Of a DNA stretch of 48,108 nucleotides, positions 23,919-32,251 are shown one piece after another. The DNA comes from a virus: the IMG/VR virus record IMGVR_UViG_3300031972_003249, positions 1-48,108 of that record. One strand, written 5' to 3'. How positions within the stretch are numbered: the stretch's first letter is position 1; each line of letters begins with the position of its first letter. The notes below the pieces were generated by a model that saw only the letters and a list, made by a program, of their open reading frames with translations, searched no databases and had not been told where the DNA came from. The position numbers and the translations under genes are program-made.

Positions 23919-24129
23919 TCCGGCCAGCGAGGTCAATGGCCAGCCGTTGCGGGTGATGAACCCGGAAACCGGGAAGTATTTCCCTAACGGTTCGTTCGAT
24001 TTGACCGAGCGGCAACTTCGCAATCCCAAAATCCTCCGTTTGCTGCCGCCTGTTTCGGCGGGTGGCGTTCCGGGCGGTCTTTTCGGTGATCTGGTCCCTG
24101 TTGCCGCCAAGGCCGAGAAAAAAGGGTAA
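23902..24129 (+). CDS. DUF2635 family protein (Mu-like tail region)
   Basis: The 75-residue product starts at ATG 23902 with MKVQVNPASEVNGQPLRV and contains NPETGKYFPNG, matching the short DUF2635 proteins encoded just before the sheath in Mu-like phages. It overlaps the previous gene by 17 bp. Its role is unknown. Confidence 0.75.
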   Translation: MKVQVNPASEVNGQPLRVMNPETGKYFPNGSFDLTERQLRNPKILRLLPPVSAGGVPGGLFGDLVPVAAKAEKKG

Positions 24130-24132
24130 GTC

Positions 24133-25641
24133 ATGGCTATTCCAAATGAGAGCTTTAACGAAATCGCCATTAACGCGCGGGTCGCAGGTAAATACATTGA
24201 AACCAGCGGTTCGCGCGTGAATGGGCTGGTTTCAAACCATGTTGCCTTGCTGATCGGTCAAAGTTTGGCTTCTGGTTCCGCAAATGACGCCGAACTATTG
24301 CTTGTGCCGGGCACTGGCGCCGCTGCTGGCGAGATGTTCGGCAAGGGGGCGAACCTGGCATTGATGGTCGAGGCGTATCGCCAGAACAATACGACCATGA
24401 CGCTTTATGCCATTGCACTTCCTGATCTGGTTGCGGGTGTGAAAGCGTCTGTTGCGATGACATTCACCGGCGCCGCAACCGAAAGCCGTGCTTTGGCTGT
24501 CTATGTTGCGGGTGTGCGGGTGTTTGTGCCGGTGGTTACCGATGATACGCCCGCTGATGTAGCAGCGTCCGTGGCTGCTGCGATTACTGCATTGCCGAAT
24601 CTGCCGGTTACGGCGACGGCGACGGCTGGTGTCGTAACTTTCGAAGCAAAAAATGCGGGTGAAATAGGAAACGATATTCGCATTCAGGTTGCATTGCGCG
24701 GCGTCATGTCCGGTGAAAAGGTTCCTGCAGGTATTTCCATTGCGGTGCCAAACTCCGGGTTTTTGCAAAACGGTTCGGGAAATCCGGATATTGCTGGCGC
24801 ACTCGCGGCGATCGGTTCTCAGAAAGTCAACTATGTTGGCTTCCCTTGGACCGATGGCGGCACGCTAGATGCCATTTCAGAGTGGCTTGAGGGGCAGCAA
24901 AAAGCAGGCGTCGAAAATGATGTCAAAGGCTTCACGGCGCGTCGCGGCACGGTTAGTGAGCTGTTGACTTTTGGAACGTCGCGCAATGACCGCTTTGTCT
25001 CCACCATCGGCACCTATGATGCGCCGGGGCCTGCATGGATGCGTGCCGCCCGATATGCCGGGCAGATGTCGGGCAAGCTTTTCAACCATCCGGCTCGTCC
25101 ACTTGCCGGTGTCGAACTGGTCGGCGAAATGGCGCCACCGGAAAAAAGCCGGTTGGAATACACCGACAAAAACACCCTGATGTTTGCAGGGATCACGGTC
25201 ACTGATGAAGGTCGCGATGGCAAGGTTCGTCTGAACATGCCGATCACGATGTATCAGACCAATGAGTTTGGTGACCTTTCCGAGGCTTATTTGCTGGTCA
25301 ATACGGTTGCGCAGCTTGGGCGGATTCGGGATGAACTTGGTAGCGTCCTTAATGGCATTCGGATGTTGCGTCCGATCCTTGTTGATGACGGAACGCAAGT
25401 TGATGACGGTATTCCGTATGTGACGCCGCGCTCCGTTCGGGCCTCTCTGATTGCCCATTACGATTATATGGTTGGTCTGGGGCTGGTCGAGGATGTTGAT
25501 GGATTTGCCGAGCGGTTGGAAGTGTCCAAATCGCCGACCAACTCCTATCGGCTCAACATCATCTATCGCCCGGACCTTTCCAACCCGCTTTATCTTCTCG
25601 CTGCCAAGATCGAGTTCGAACTCGATTTTCGCGATTTCTGA
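24133..25641 (+). CDS. Contractile tail sheath protein (Mu gpL-like)
   Basis: The 502-residue protein has the Mu/P2-type sheath layout: N-terminal V-A-G-K-Y-I-E-T and N-H-V-A-L-L-I-G-Q segments, a central Ala/Val-rich repeat domain, and a conserved C-terminal R-P-L-A-G-V-E-L, L-V-N-T-V-A-Q-L region. Its presence predicts a myovirus with a contractile tail. Confidence 0.92.
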   Translation: MAIPNESFNEIAINARVAGKYIETSGSRVNGLVSNHVALLIGQSLASGSANDAELLLVPGTGAAAGEMFGKGANLALMVEAYRQNNTTMTLYAIALPDLVAGVKASVAMTFTGAATESRALAVYVAGVRVFVPVVTDDTPADVAASVAAAITALPNLPVTATATAGVVTFEAKNAGEIGNDIRIQVALRGVMSGEKVPAGISIAVPNSGFLQNGSGNPDIAGALAAIGSQKVNYVGFPWTDGGTLDAISEWLEGQQKAGVENDVKGFTARRGTVSELLTFGTSRNDRFVSTIGTYDAPGPAWMRAARYAGQMSGKLFNHPARPLAGVELVGEMAPPEKSRLEYTDKNTLMFAGITVTDEGRDGKVRLNMPITMYQTNEFGDLSEAYLLVNTVAQLGRIRDELGSVLNGIRMLRPILVDDGTQVDDGIPYVTPRSVRASLIAHYDYMVGLGLVEDVDGFAERLEVSKSPTNSYRLNIIYRPDLSNPLYLLAAKIEFELDFRDF

Positions 25642-25656
25642 TCGGGGGATTGATCA

Positions 25657-26016
25657 ATGACGACAGTTGCAGGGGTGCAGTCCCTTGAAGTGGGCGGTGT
25701 TTCATATAACACCGCCGATACTGCCACCTATAATCTGGGCGGCAAGCAGCGCGAAAATATCGAAGGCGGCGGCTCCGGCTCGGTCGGCTGGACCGAAAAG
25801 GGACGTCCCGCCTTTATCGAGGTGAAGGTTTTCCTTCCCGAGGGAGTGGCCGACTCTGTTTTCACCGGTGTGAAGCGCAAAGAAATCAAGCTGCATTGCG
25901 CCGATCGCACGGTTGTTATGAAGTTCGGAACCGAAATGGGTTCCGGTGACAACGATGCGTCGGATAACAGTCTCACAGCCCGTTTTGTCGGGCCAAGTGC
26001 AAGGGTGGTTTCGTGA
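25657..26016 (+). CDS. Tail tube protein (Mu gpM-like)
   Basis: The 119-residue product follows the sheath and has the gpM pattern (AGVQSLEVGGVSY..., KGRPAFIEVKVFLPEGV). It should form the inner tube within the sheath. Its stop shares TGATG with the next gene. Confidence 0.88.
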   Translation: MTTVAGVQSLEVGGVSYNTADTATYNLGGKQRENIEGGGSGSVGWTEKGRPAFIEVKVFLPEGVADSVFTGVKRKEIKLHCADRTVVMKFGTEMGSGDNDASDNSLTARFVGPSARVVS

Positions 26017-26393
26017 TGTTTGATGGTGATTTCAAACCAGAAGATATCGACCTTGATGGTTATGTCGAAGATGGGAAATTCGGTCGCAAAATCCTGCGGC
26101 TTGAGTACCCGGTCGCTGTTAAAGTCGAGGATAGTAGCGGAAAGCGCGAGGAAGCCATCGAGCATATCGAGTTCCGTCGTCCCGTAGGACGTGACCTTGA
26201 TCTTCTTGAAAAGCTTGATGGTGGTAAATCCGTGATGGCTGGTTCTCGCAAATTCATTGCCGGATTGGTCTTTGGTGATGAACGGGTCACCGAAAAAGCC
26301 TTCGAGCAAATGGATGCCGATGACTATTTCCGTTCGATGGCGGTATGTTTCGGTTTTTTCCTAAAGCCTTCCCGGACGACTTCCGATCAGTGA
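26016..26393 (+). CDS. Tail assembly chaperone, zero-frame product (Mu gp41-like)
   Basis: The 125-residue acidic protein (MFDGDFKPEDIDLDGYVEDG...) with an R-R-P-V-G-R-D-L-D-L-L core matches the Mu gp41/P2 gpE tail assembly family. A slippery T-TTT-TTC lies near its end, so some ribosomes should shift into the overlapping frame to make a longer form. ATG 26016 overlaps the tube stop. Confidence 0.85.
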   Translation: MFDGDFKPEDIDLDGYVEDGKFGRKILRLEYPVAVKVEDSSGKREEAIEHIEFRRPVGRDLDLLEKLDGGKSVMAGSRKFIAGLVFGDERVTEKAFEQMDADDYFRSMAVCFGFFLKPSRTTSDQ

Positions 26394-26536
26394 TCAAGCT
26401 GTTTGTCGCGCGTTTCGGCTGGAAGCCAGCCGAAATTCGCGACATGCCGCTTGATGACATTCTCCTTTGTATCGATGCCTATAACGAGGACGCGCAGCGA
26501 CAGCTTGACGCGTTAAACGGTGTGACTGATGGCTAA
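26345..26536 (+). CDS. -1 frame extension of the tail assembly chaperone (gp42/E'-like)
   Basis: This frame is -1 relative to the chaperone gene and continues with FPDDFRSVIKLF...DDILLCIDAYNEDAQRQ, a typical second-part sequence of P2 E+E' and Mu gp41-42. It is probably not translated alone: there is no ribosome-binding site at its ATG. Slippage at 26354-26360 would give a fusion of about 173 residues. It ends 8 bp inside the tape measure gene. Confidence 0.75.
   Translation: MFRFFPKAFPDDFRSVIKLFVARFGWKPAEIRDMPLDDILLCIDAYNEDAQRQLDALNGVTDG
26354..26360 (+). promoter_or_regulatory. Programmed -1 frameshift heptamer
   Basis: TTTTTTC is in register as T TTT TTC relative to the chaperone frame (codons GGT TTT TTC), a canonical X-XXY-YYZ slippery site. 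Slippage of one base joins the chaperone to the overlapping frame. Such frameshifts between sheath/tube and tape-measure genes are widespread in long-tailed phages. Confidence 0.8.
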
Positions 26537-28241
26537 GAATTTCGTCGTTAGCATGATCCTGAATGCGCGCGAAACGGTCTCAGGACCGATGCGCCGGGTT
26601 CAATCCATGCTGACCGGCATTCGTGCCCGGGCTTCTGCGGTGACGCGAAGCCTTGGCTTCCACAAGATCACCGATGGTTTCCGACGCCTTGGTAGCTCGT
26701 TCGCCGGTCTGGGGCGTCATATCTCGGGCGTGGGTGTCGGGCTTCTGGGGTTGGCCGGGATAGGGTTTGGCGGCGGGGTTTTGGCGTGGTTGCATAGTGG
26801 GGCGGGCGAGGCCGATGTGCTTGCCAAGTTTGGCCGCACTGTCGGTATTTCGACCGAACGATTGCAGCAATGGCAGCACGCGGCAAACCAAGCCGCGGGA
26901 ATGTCCAACGAGGAATTGCGCAAAAGCTTCCGTGACCTGGCTAAGAACGTCGGTGACGCCGCCAACGGAATCGGGCGCGCGAAGCCAATCTTTGAGGCGT
27001 TGGGTATCCCGCTGCGCGACAATCATGGCAATGTCCGTGATCTGAACGATCTGTTGCCCGAGCTTCAGTCTGCGTTCCGCAAGATCGAGAACCCGGCGCT
27101 CCGCACGTCAACCGCAATGAAGCTGTTTGGCGAGAGTGGGTCTAAAATGTCGCTGCTTTTACAGCAGCCGCAAGAGGAAATGGACCGGCTGTTCGGCGAT
27201 ATGGAACGCCTCGGTATGATCAGCAATGAAGCCGCTGGCGATACCGAGGCCTATAACGATGCGCTGGACAGTTGGGGTAAGTCATTTACCGGTATTCGTA
27301 ACGGTTTGATGGCCTACTTCATGCCGATGATGACGCCGCTGATCAAGAAAATGACCGAGTTCATGGTGTCTATGCGCCCCGAAGTGGTGGAGCGCCTTGG
27401 TTCCGCGATTTCGGGCGCTGCGAATACCATGATGGGGTGGTTCACGGTTGCGCAGGATGGCACAACCCCAGCCGGGCAGGCTCTTAGATCGTTTATGTCG
27501 ACGATTGAAAACCTTATTTCCTATGGCGGCAAGATCATTGATTTCCTTGGCGGTTGGCAAAACGCTGCGTTGGCGCTGGGGGGCATTCTTGCGGGGCCGT
27601 TTATTGCGTCGCTTTTGTCTGTTGGTACGGCGTTTGCTCAGTTGGGTTGGGTGCTGGCGTCAAACCCGATCGTTCTGGCGGCGGGGCTTATCGCCGGGGC
27701 TGTCTATACGATCTATGACAATTGGGATGGGATCGTCGGTTATTTCACGGGCAAGATTGATGCTGTCAGGTCGGCATTCAAAACCGGGTTCATCGACGGT
27801 GTGATGGCCTATATGGCTGAATTTAACCCGTTCGCGATCCTGTATGACGGCTTTACCGGGCTGGTCAAGTATCTGACCGACTTCGACCTTGCGGCCATCA
27901 TCTCGGAAAAGGTGCAGGCAATGATGTCTGTACTGCCTGATTGGGTGGTTGAAAAGCTCGGGGTGGGCAAGGCCGAACCGGTGCAATCTGCACCAACGCC
28001 AGTGCAGTCCGCCGATCCGCCCGCCGTATCCATGGAACAGTCGGCGCGACAGGTGGAGCAAGCCAAGGCGCAGGCCTATCAGGGAGCGAGGGCGCCCGAT
28101 CCGGTCGAGGGCAAGATCGTCGTCGAAATCGTGGGCGATGGTGCTGCCAATGCCCGCGTTCGGCAGTCAAAGTCGACTGGTATTGGTCTTGAAACCAGCC
28201 TGCGGACGGGGCCAAGTCTTGCGGGCATGGGGGCAGGGTAA
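26529..28241 (+). CDS. Tape measure protein
   Basis: The 570-residue protein has a basic N-terminal helix (MRRVQSMLTGIRARASAV), Gly-rich hydrophobic segments (SGVGVGLLGLAGIGFGGGVLAW, and another near 345-395) and long helices. This is the typical tape-measure layout. It sets tail length and contributes to DNA ejection. At 570 residues a short tail is predicted. It follows the frameshift chaperone as expected. Confidence 0.88.
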   Translation: MAKNFVVSMILNARETVSGPMRRVQSMLTGIRARASAVTRSLGFHKITDGFRRLGSSFAGLGRHISGVGVGLLGLAGIGFGGGVLAWLHSGAGEADVLAKFGRTVGISTERLQQWQHAANQAAGMSNEELRKSFRDLAKNVGDAANGIGRAKPIFEALGIPLRDNHGNVRDLNDLLPELQSAFRKIENPALRTSTAMKLFGESGSKMSLLLQQPQEEMDRLFGDMERLGMISNEAAGDTEAYNDALDSWGKSFTGIRNGLMAYFMPMMTPLIKKMTEFMVSMRPEVVERLGSAISGAANTMMGWFTVAQDGTTPAGQALRSFMSTIENLISYGGKIIDFLGGWQNAALALGGILAGPFIASLLSVGTAFAQLGWVLASNPIVLAAGLIAGAVYTIYDNWDGIVGYFTGKIDAVRSAFKTGFIDGVMAYMAEFNPFAILYDGFTGLVKYLTDFDLAAIISEKVQAMMSVLPDWVVEKLGVGKAEPVQSAPTPVQSADPPAVSMEQSARQVEQAKAQAYQGARAPDPVEGKIVVEIVGDGAANARVRQSKSTGIGLETSLRTGPSLAGMGAG

Positions 28242-28252
28242 TACCAGCATTC

Positions 28253-28304
28253 CCGCGCCGATGGTGTTTTTCTTTCATTTTGCACCATCGGCGCGGTTTA
28301 TTTT
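28253..28304 (+). terminator. Strong intrinsic terminator after the tape measure gene
   Basis: A perfect 14-bp stem (28253-28266 with 28283-28296, CCGCGCCGATGGTG / CACCATCGGCGCGG) is followed by TTTATTTT. It splits the tail module at the point where the repressor-BRO cassette is inserted. Confidence 0.88.
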
Positions 28305-28370
28305 GGAGGTCTGGGAATGGAGCATTCCATCCGAATTGATATGGTCGACCGTGTGACGCCGGTGGTTGCG

Positions 28371-28568
28371 TTACTTGAACAGTTTCCCGAAAGCCTTGTC
28401 CATCTCTCGCATTTCCCGTGCGAGGTTGCCTTCAATCTTGATGTCCTCCCGGCAGGAAGGGCAACGGATCGAACGCTTGTTGCTGAGTTCTCCGAGGGTT
28501 TTCTTGAAGCTCTTGCTGCAAGCGGGACAGTCGATGTCGATCTTCTGATCGCGAAGGGGATTTTGCAT
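28371..28568 (-). CDS. Zinc-ribbon small protein
   Basis: The 65-residue product has two CxxC knuckles (CPACSKSF and CPSCRED) spaced about 20 residues apart, with a charged helix after them. It is encoded against the tail genes, downstream of the cassette repressor, and may be co-transcribed with it. Function unknown. DNA or RNA binding is plausible. Confidence 0.7.
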   Translation of the reverse strand: MQNPLRDQKIDIDCPACSKSFKKTLGELSNKRSIRCPSCREDIKIEGNLAREMREMDKAFGKLFK

Positions 28569-28669
28569 AAGGATTTCTCACGCTGTGGTTGTGGTGGCGA
28601 TAGCGTGAGGGATGGTGAGGGGCCTGTCAATAAGTGATGGGTAAGGGTGTCCGCATTGTGGACACCCTC

Positions 28670-28894
28670 TCACTGCTTCTTGAGCCGAACGCCAGGGCCT
28701 TTCCCGTCGTCTTCTAGGAATGATATTCCGGCATTTTGATATGCGAATTGTAGGGCGGAAACTGTTGATTGGTTGGTTACTCCGCCGCGTTCGAAGCGGC
28801 GAATAGTATTGGGGCTAACTCCCGAGTTGTGGGCAGTTAGATCAAGGGTCCAATCGAGCGCAGCTCGTGCCATTCGTGACTGTTCAGGTTCCAT
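28670..28894 (-). CDS. HTH repressor of BRO cassette 1
   Basis: The 74-residue XRE-like protein starts at ATG 28894 (MEPEQSRMARAALDWTLDL) and has a helix-turn-helix (LTAHNSGVSPNTIRRFERGG) and the ending GISFLEDDGKGPGVRL typical of a large small-repressor family. It resembles the product of 43594-43839. The 17-bp palindrome TTGCGTAATTTACGCAA ends two bases before its start codon, so autorepression is likely. It diverges from the small protein and BRO genes. Confidence 0.82.
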   Translation of the reverse strand: MEPEQSRMARAALDWTLDLTAHNSGVSPNTIRRFERGGVTNQSTVSALQFAYQNAGISFLEDDGKGPGVRLKKQ

Positions 28895-28895
28895 G

Positions 28896-28965
28896 TTGCG
28901 TAATTTACGCAATTTTGCAGTTGACGGCAAAGCATAATATCAGTCATATTGCGCAAATTACGCAA
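28896..28965. promoter_or_regulatory. Divergent control region of BRO cassette 1: two 17-bp operators
   Basis: TTGCGTAATTTACGCAA (28896-28912) is a perfect palindrome, and TTGCGCAAATTACGCAA (28949-28965) differs by one symmetric position. A promoter TTGACG (28921-28926)-17 bp-TCATAT (28944-28949) reads right, with the second operator against its -10. Binding by the cassette repressor is inferred. Confidence 0.7.
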
Positions 28966-28978
28966 TATGGAGGGCGTT

Positions 28979-29275
28979 ATGTCAGTTAAATTCGATCCGC
29001 CGAAAGGCATCACGGAACTGGATGAGGTTTTTGATGGTCTCAAAACGGTCGGTGACCGCGATGAGGATAATGTCCTGTCGATCTGGCGGGAACATCAATT
29101 GCGGGTGATCCCGGCTGTTACGTCCGGTGAACTGGAAAAGAAATTCGATATTCTTGAAGATTGGGTTGGGCCCGGTAACAAGGGGCTGACCGAGGTTGAT
29201 TGCTTGCAGGTCTATGCGTGGGTTCGTTCGATCCGCAAAGACGCGGTTGCGATGCTGGAAGGGAAAAAGTCATGA
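28979..29275 (+). CDS. Cassette-conserved small protein, copy 1
   Basis: The 98-residue product starts MSVKFDPPKGITELD after GGAGGG and is highly similar over its whole length to the product of 43931-44227. It has no recognised family. Its stop overlaps the BRO gene start (ATGA), so the pair is translated together. Conservation of the pair in both cassettes suggests a joint function with the BRO protein. Confidence 0.75.
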   Translation: MSVKFDPPKGITELDEVFDGLKTVGDRDEDNVLSIWREHQLRVIPAVTSGELEKKFDILEDWVGPGNKGLTEVDCLQVYAWVRSIRKDAVAMLEGKKS

Positions 29276-30159
29276 CCCTGCCGGTATCATTTGATTTTGA
29301 AGGCCAGTCGGTCCGCACTGTCGATATTGATGGTGCAATCTGGTTTGTGTTGGTCGATGTCTGCACCGTGCTGGAAATCGGGAATCCGTCGCAGGCCGCT
29401 TCGCGGTTAGATGAGGATGAAAAGTCGACCCTCACTAATAATGAGGGTCGGGCAGGGAACGGGGCACAGTCTTTCACCATCATCAACGAAAGCGGTCTTT
29501 ATTCCCTGATCCTGACCAGCCGCAAGGAAGCGGCCAAACGGTTCAAGAAATGGGTGACTGCCGAAGTGCTGCCGGCGCTTCGCAAGCATGGCCATTATGA
29601 AATGCCGGGGATTGTCCCGGTTTCCAGTCGCAAGAATTTGCCGCCATCGGCAATCCCGCGATCGGAACGCCATTATGACCTGGCGCTCGTGCGCGAGGCG
29701 CGGGCGACTTTTGGCGAGGCCGGGGCGCGGTATGTCTGGGCCAATTCGCCAACGCTGCCCGATATGGCATCTATGACCGATCAGGAACGGCTTGACGATC
29801 TGGCGCGGATGCGGGCCGAGGATTGCTTGCGGTATTTGCTGCGCCATTCGATGGGGCGCGGTGTGCCGGTGTCGGAAATGATTGTTTTTGCGCAATACCG
29901 CGATGACGTGAAAATCGCGCTGGAAGAACGGGGGATCAAGGTGTCGCCAAGTCGCTATCGCGGCAAGGTGATACTGGCGTCCGATCATCCGTTTTTGAAC
30001 AAGGTTTTCGCGCCCACCGATTGGGCGGGAATTTATCAACGGGTTTTGAAAGACCTTCCGGGGTCGCATGTGACGCGCCATTCCCTGACTTTTGCCGATG
30101 AAGAAAGTCCGGGTGTGGTGGTGCCGCTTGTGATCGTCAACAATATCGGAGGGTTTTGA
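29272..30159 (+). CDS. BRO-N domain antirepressor-like protein, copy 1
   Basis: The 295-residue protein has an N-terminal BRO domain (FDFEGQSVRTVDIDGAIWFVLVDV ... NESGLYSLILTSRKEAAKRFKKWVTAEVLP; about 1-105), a Pro-rich linker and a conserved C-terminal domain. BRO-N proteins in phages often act as antirepressors or DNA-binding regulators. It is near-identical to copy 2 in the C-terminal two thirds but differs at about 42-68. The target is unknown. Confidence 0.85.
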   Translation: MTLPVSFDFEGQSVRTVDIDGAIWFVLVDVCTVLEIGNPSQAASRLDEDEKSTLTNNEGRAGNGAQSFTIINESGLYSLILTSRKEAAKRFKKWVTAEVLPALRKHGHYEMPGIVPVSSRKNLPPSAIPRSERHYDLALVREARATFGEAGARYVWANSPTLPDMASMTDQERLDDLARMRAEDCLRYLLRHSMGRGVPVSEMIVFAQYRDDVKIALEERGIKVSPSRYRGKVILASDHPFLNKVFAPTDWAGIYQRVLKDLPGSHVTRHSLTFADEESPGVVVPLVIVNNIGGF

Positions 30160-30168
30160 GGATGATGT

Positions 30169-31020
30169 ATGCTTTCAATGTCTTATACCGACAATGTCGA
30201 TCAGATCATTGCCAACCTGACCCGCCTTGAAAAAGAACAGGTCCCGTTTGCCTTGTCCAAGGCGATCAACCGCGTGACGTTCGAAGCGCGGGACGAGGTT
30301 CTTGCGAAGATGGATCGCAGGTTTACCATCCGCGAGAAATCGTTAAAAGCCAAGGGCGGCGGGCGTCGGGCCTTGTTCGTGAATGCCAGCAATAAAAAGC
30401 AATCTTCCATCCGGGCCGAAATCGGTACACCTTTCTGGTTCATGGAAGATCAGGAAGAGGGTGGTAGCCGTACTGGTAAATCCGGGCAGGGTGCTTGGAT
30501 TCCGGGATTGGGGGCGCGCACACGCAAATCCAAAGAAGGCAAGGTTGCGTCGCGATTTAAAAAGGCCAAAGTGCGCAAAATGATTGCGTCGACCGGTTCC
30601 TATCCGAAGGGGCGACGTTCTAAGAAGAATCCGAAAGCCTTCGCAAAGCAACAGCCGTTCATAGCAACGATGAAAAGTGGCAAGCGTGGGGTGTTTATTC
30701 GCCAGAAGCGAAACAGTCGGTTGCCGATATCATTGTTGTGGACGGTAACCAAATCGTTCCGCGTTGCGCCTCGTTGGCGGTTCCGCGAAATGATCGAAGG
30801 GCTTAGCGAGAAAAAGCTGGCGGCGTATTTCATTGCGGACATGCAGGAAGCATTGCGTACGTCCCGAAAGGGGCGAAAGCAAAGCCAGTATCTTGAGCAT
30901 CTGATCCGAAGCGAAAAGACGCCGCCAATGCCAAGTTTCGCGGGGCTTGGTGCAGGGTCGCTTTCGGGAAATACGCTTGATCAGTTAAGCCAGGTATCGC
31001 GCGGTTTACCGGGGATTTGA
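30169..31020 (+). CDS. Minor tail protein Z-like
   Basis: The 283-residue basic protein begins with a helical VPFALSKAINRVTFEARDEVL segment typical of phage minor tail protein Z family members. It has a very basic middle (about 100-180). The start at 30169 has GAGG seven bases upstream; an in-frame ATG at 30178 is possible. It resumes the tail module after the BRO cassette. Confidence 0.65.
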   Translation: MLSMSYTDNVDQIIANLTRLEKEQVPFALSKAINRVTFEARDEVLAKMDRRFTIREKSLKAKGGGRRALFVNASNKKQSSIRAEIGTPFWFMEDQEEGGSRTGKSGQGAWIPGLGARTRKSKEGKVASRFKKAKVRKMIASTGSYPKGRRSKKNPKAFAKQQPFIATMKSGKRGVFIRQKRNSRLPISLLWTVTKSFRVAPRWRFREMIEGLSEKKLAAYFIADMQEALRTSRKGRKQSQYLEHLIRSEKTPPMPSFAGLGAGSLSGNTLDQLSQVSRGLPGI

Positions 31021-31024
31021 AGTT

Positions 31025-32251
31025 ATGCCTTTTGAAGATGAAGTGCGTGATGGGCTCTGGCGCGGTGTGTCCATGATGGTCCGTTCGGTCCGTCTTTCTT
31101 CGGGGCGGCGTGGGCCGACGGTGGAGCGCCCGAATCGGGATGATGCAGATACGCAGGACCTTGGGCGTAAAGTTCGGAGATTTAATGTCGACTGCTTTGT
31201 TCTGACCATCGATGGTTTTGACGCGCGCGACCAATTGATTGCTGCGCTCGGAAAAGAAGGTCCGGGAACTTTCGTGGATCCGTTTGGCGGTCTGACTTCC
31301 GAGCGATGGGTAAGGGTCGCTGATTTTGACGTATCCAACAGTTTCGCGGCTGAAGGTATTGCTAATTTCTCTATCGTCTTTGAGGAAGTTGGCGAGAATG
31401 CGGAGCCGGGATTTACACCGGGCCGTGTTTCCAATGTCTATCAGCTTGGTGTGCAATCCTCTGCGCTGTCATTTGCAGCGAGTGCCGCCTTCGTCAACCG
31501 CTATATCACGGATGGCATGCCGGGATTTGTCCGCGAAGCCGGGGCGGAGGTTATCGGATCGCTGACCGATCAGGTTGGTGGTCAGCTTTTTACCGCTATC
31601 GGTGTCGATGCGTCGATGCAGGATGCAATCGACGGGATCGGTGCGGTTGGCCTTACGGCGATGACCGGTGGGGGTGTTGATATTGCAAGCGGAATATCGT
31701 CCGGCTTTGCGTTGCTTTCGTCCTCAGTTCCGAACGCGGCGGATGGGGTGAACGGTTTTCTTTCCCTATCGGCATTCGAGGTCGCAGGGGTGGATGTTCC
31801 GGTGTCGACCGCAACCCGACAGGTAGAGGCGGTCAATCGCACGGCGCTTGGTGCGCTGATCCGTCGAACGGCGATTTCGGCAGCGGCGGAGCTTCTGCCG
31901 AACTACACGTTCGTTTCATATGATCAGGCGGCTGAAATAACCGGCCAGTTTCTTGATGTCATCGACCGGGAAATGGATCGCGCGGGCGGGAATGTCGCCG
32001 GTGAAAGTGACGCCGGTGTGTTTTCCGCGTTGGCCTCGGTCCGAACGTCTGTGGTCGATTACACGCGCGAGGCTGGGGCGGGCAAGGCAAAGACAATAAC
32101 CGACATGCCTTGGCTGACCGAGCCATCGGTCGTTACGGCACATCGCCTGTATGGTGATGCGCGCCGTGCGTCTGAAATCGTTACGCGCAACGGTATTGCG
32201 CATCCGAACATGGTCCCGTCTTGGGCGCCGATTGAGGTTCTTGATGGTTGA
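31025..32251 (+). CDS. Mu gpN-like DNA circularisation/tail protein
   Basis: The 408-residue product has the gpN N-terminal domain (GRKVRRFNVDCFVLTIDGFDARDQLIAAL ... PGTFVDPFGG ... WVRVADFDVSNSF). In Mu, gpN is a baseplate or tail component that also appears to help circularise infecting DNA. It sits between the tail genes and gpP as in Mu. It overlaps the next gene by 8 bp. Confidence 0.85.
   Translation: MPFEDEVRDGLWRGVSMMVRSVRLSSGRRGPTVERPNRDDADTQDLGRKVRRFNVDCFVLTIDGFDARDQLIAALGKEGPGTFVDPFGGLTSERWVRVADFDVSNSFAAEGIANFSIVFEEVGENAEPGFTPGRVSNVYQLGVQSSALSFAASAAFVNRYITDGMPGFVREAGAEVIGSLTDQVGGQLFTAIGVDASMQDAIDGIGAVGLTAMTGGGVDIASGISSGFALLSSSVPNAADGVNGFLSLSAFEVAGVDVPVSTATRQVEAVNRTALGALIRRTAISAAAELLPNYTFVSYDQAAEITGQFLDVIDREMDRAGGNVAGESDAGVFSALASVRTSVVDYTREAGAGKAKTITDMPWLTEPSVVTAHRLYGDARRASEIVTRNGIAHPNMVPSWAPIEVLDG

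Noticed and set aside
28317-28637. Plus-strand frame after the tape measure gene
   Set aside because: It is antisense to the zinc-ribbon gene at 28371-28568, which has conserved CxxC pairs, and it follows a strong terminator.
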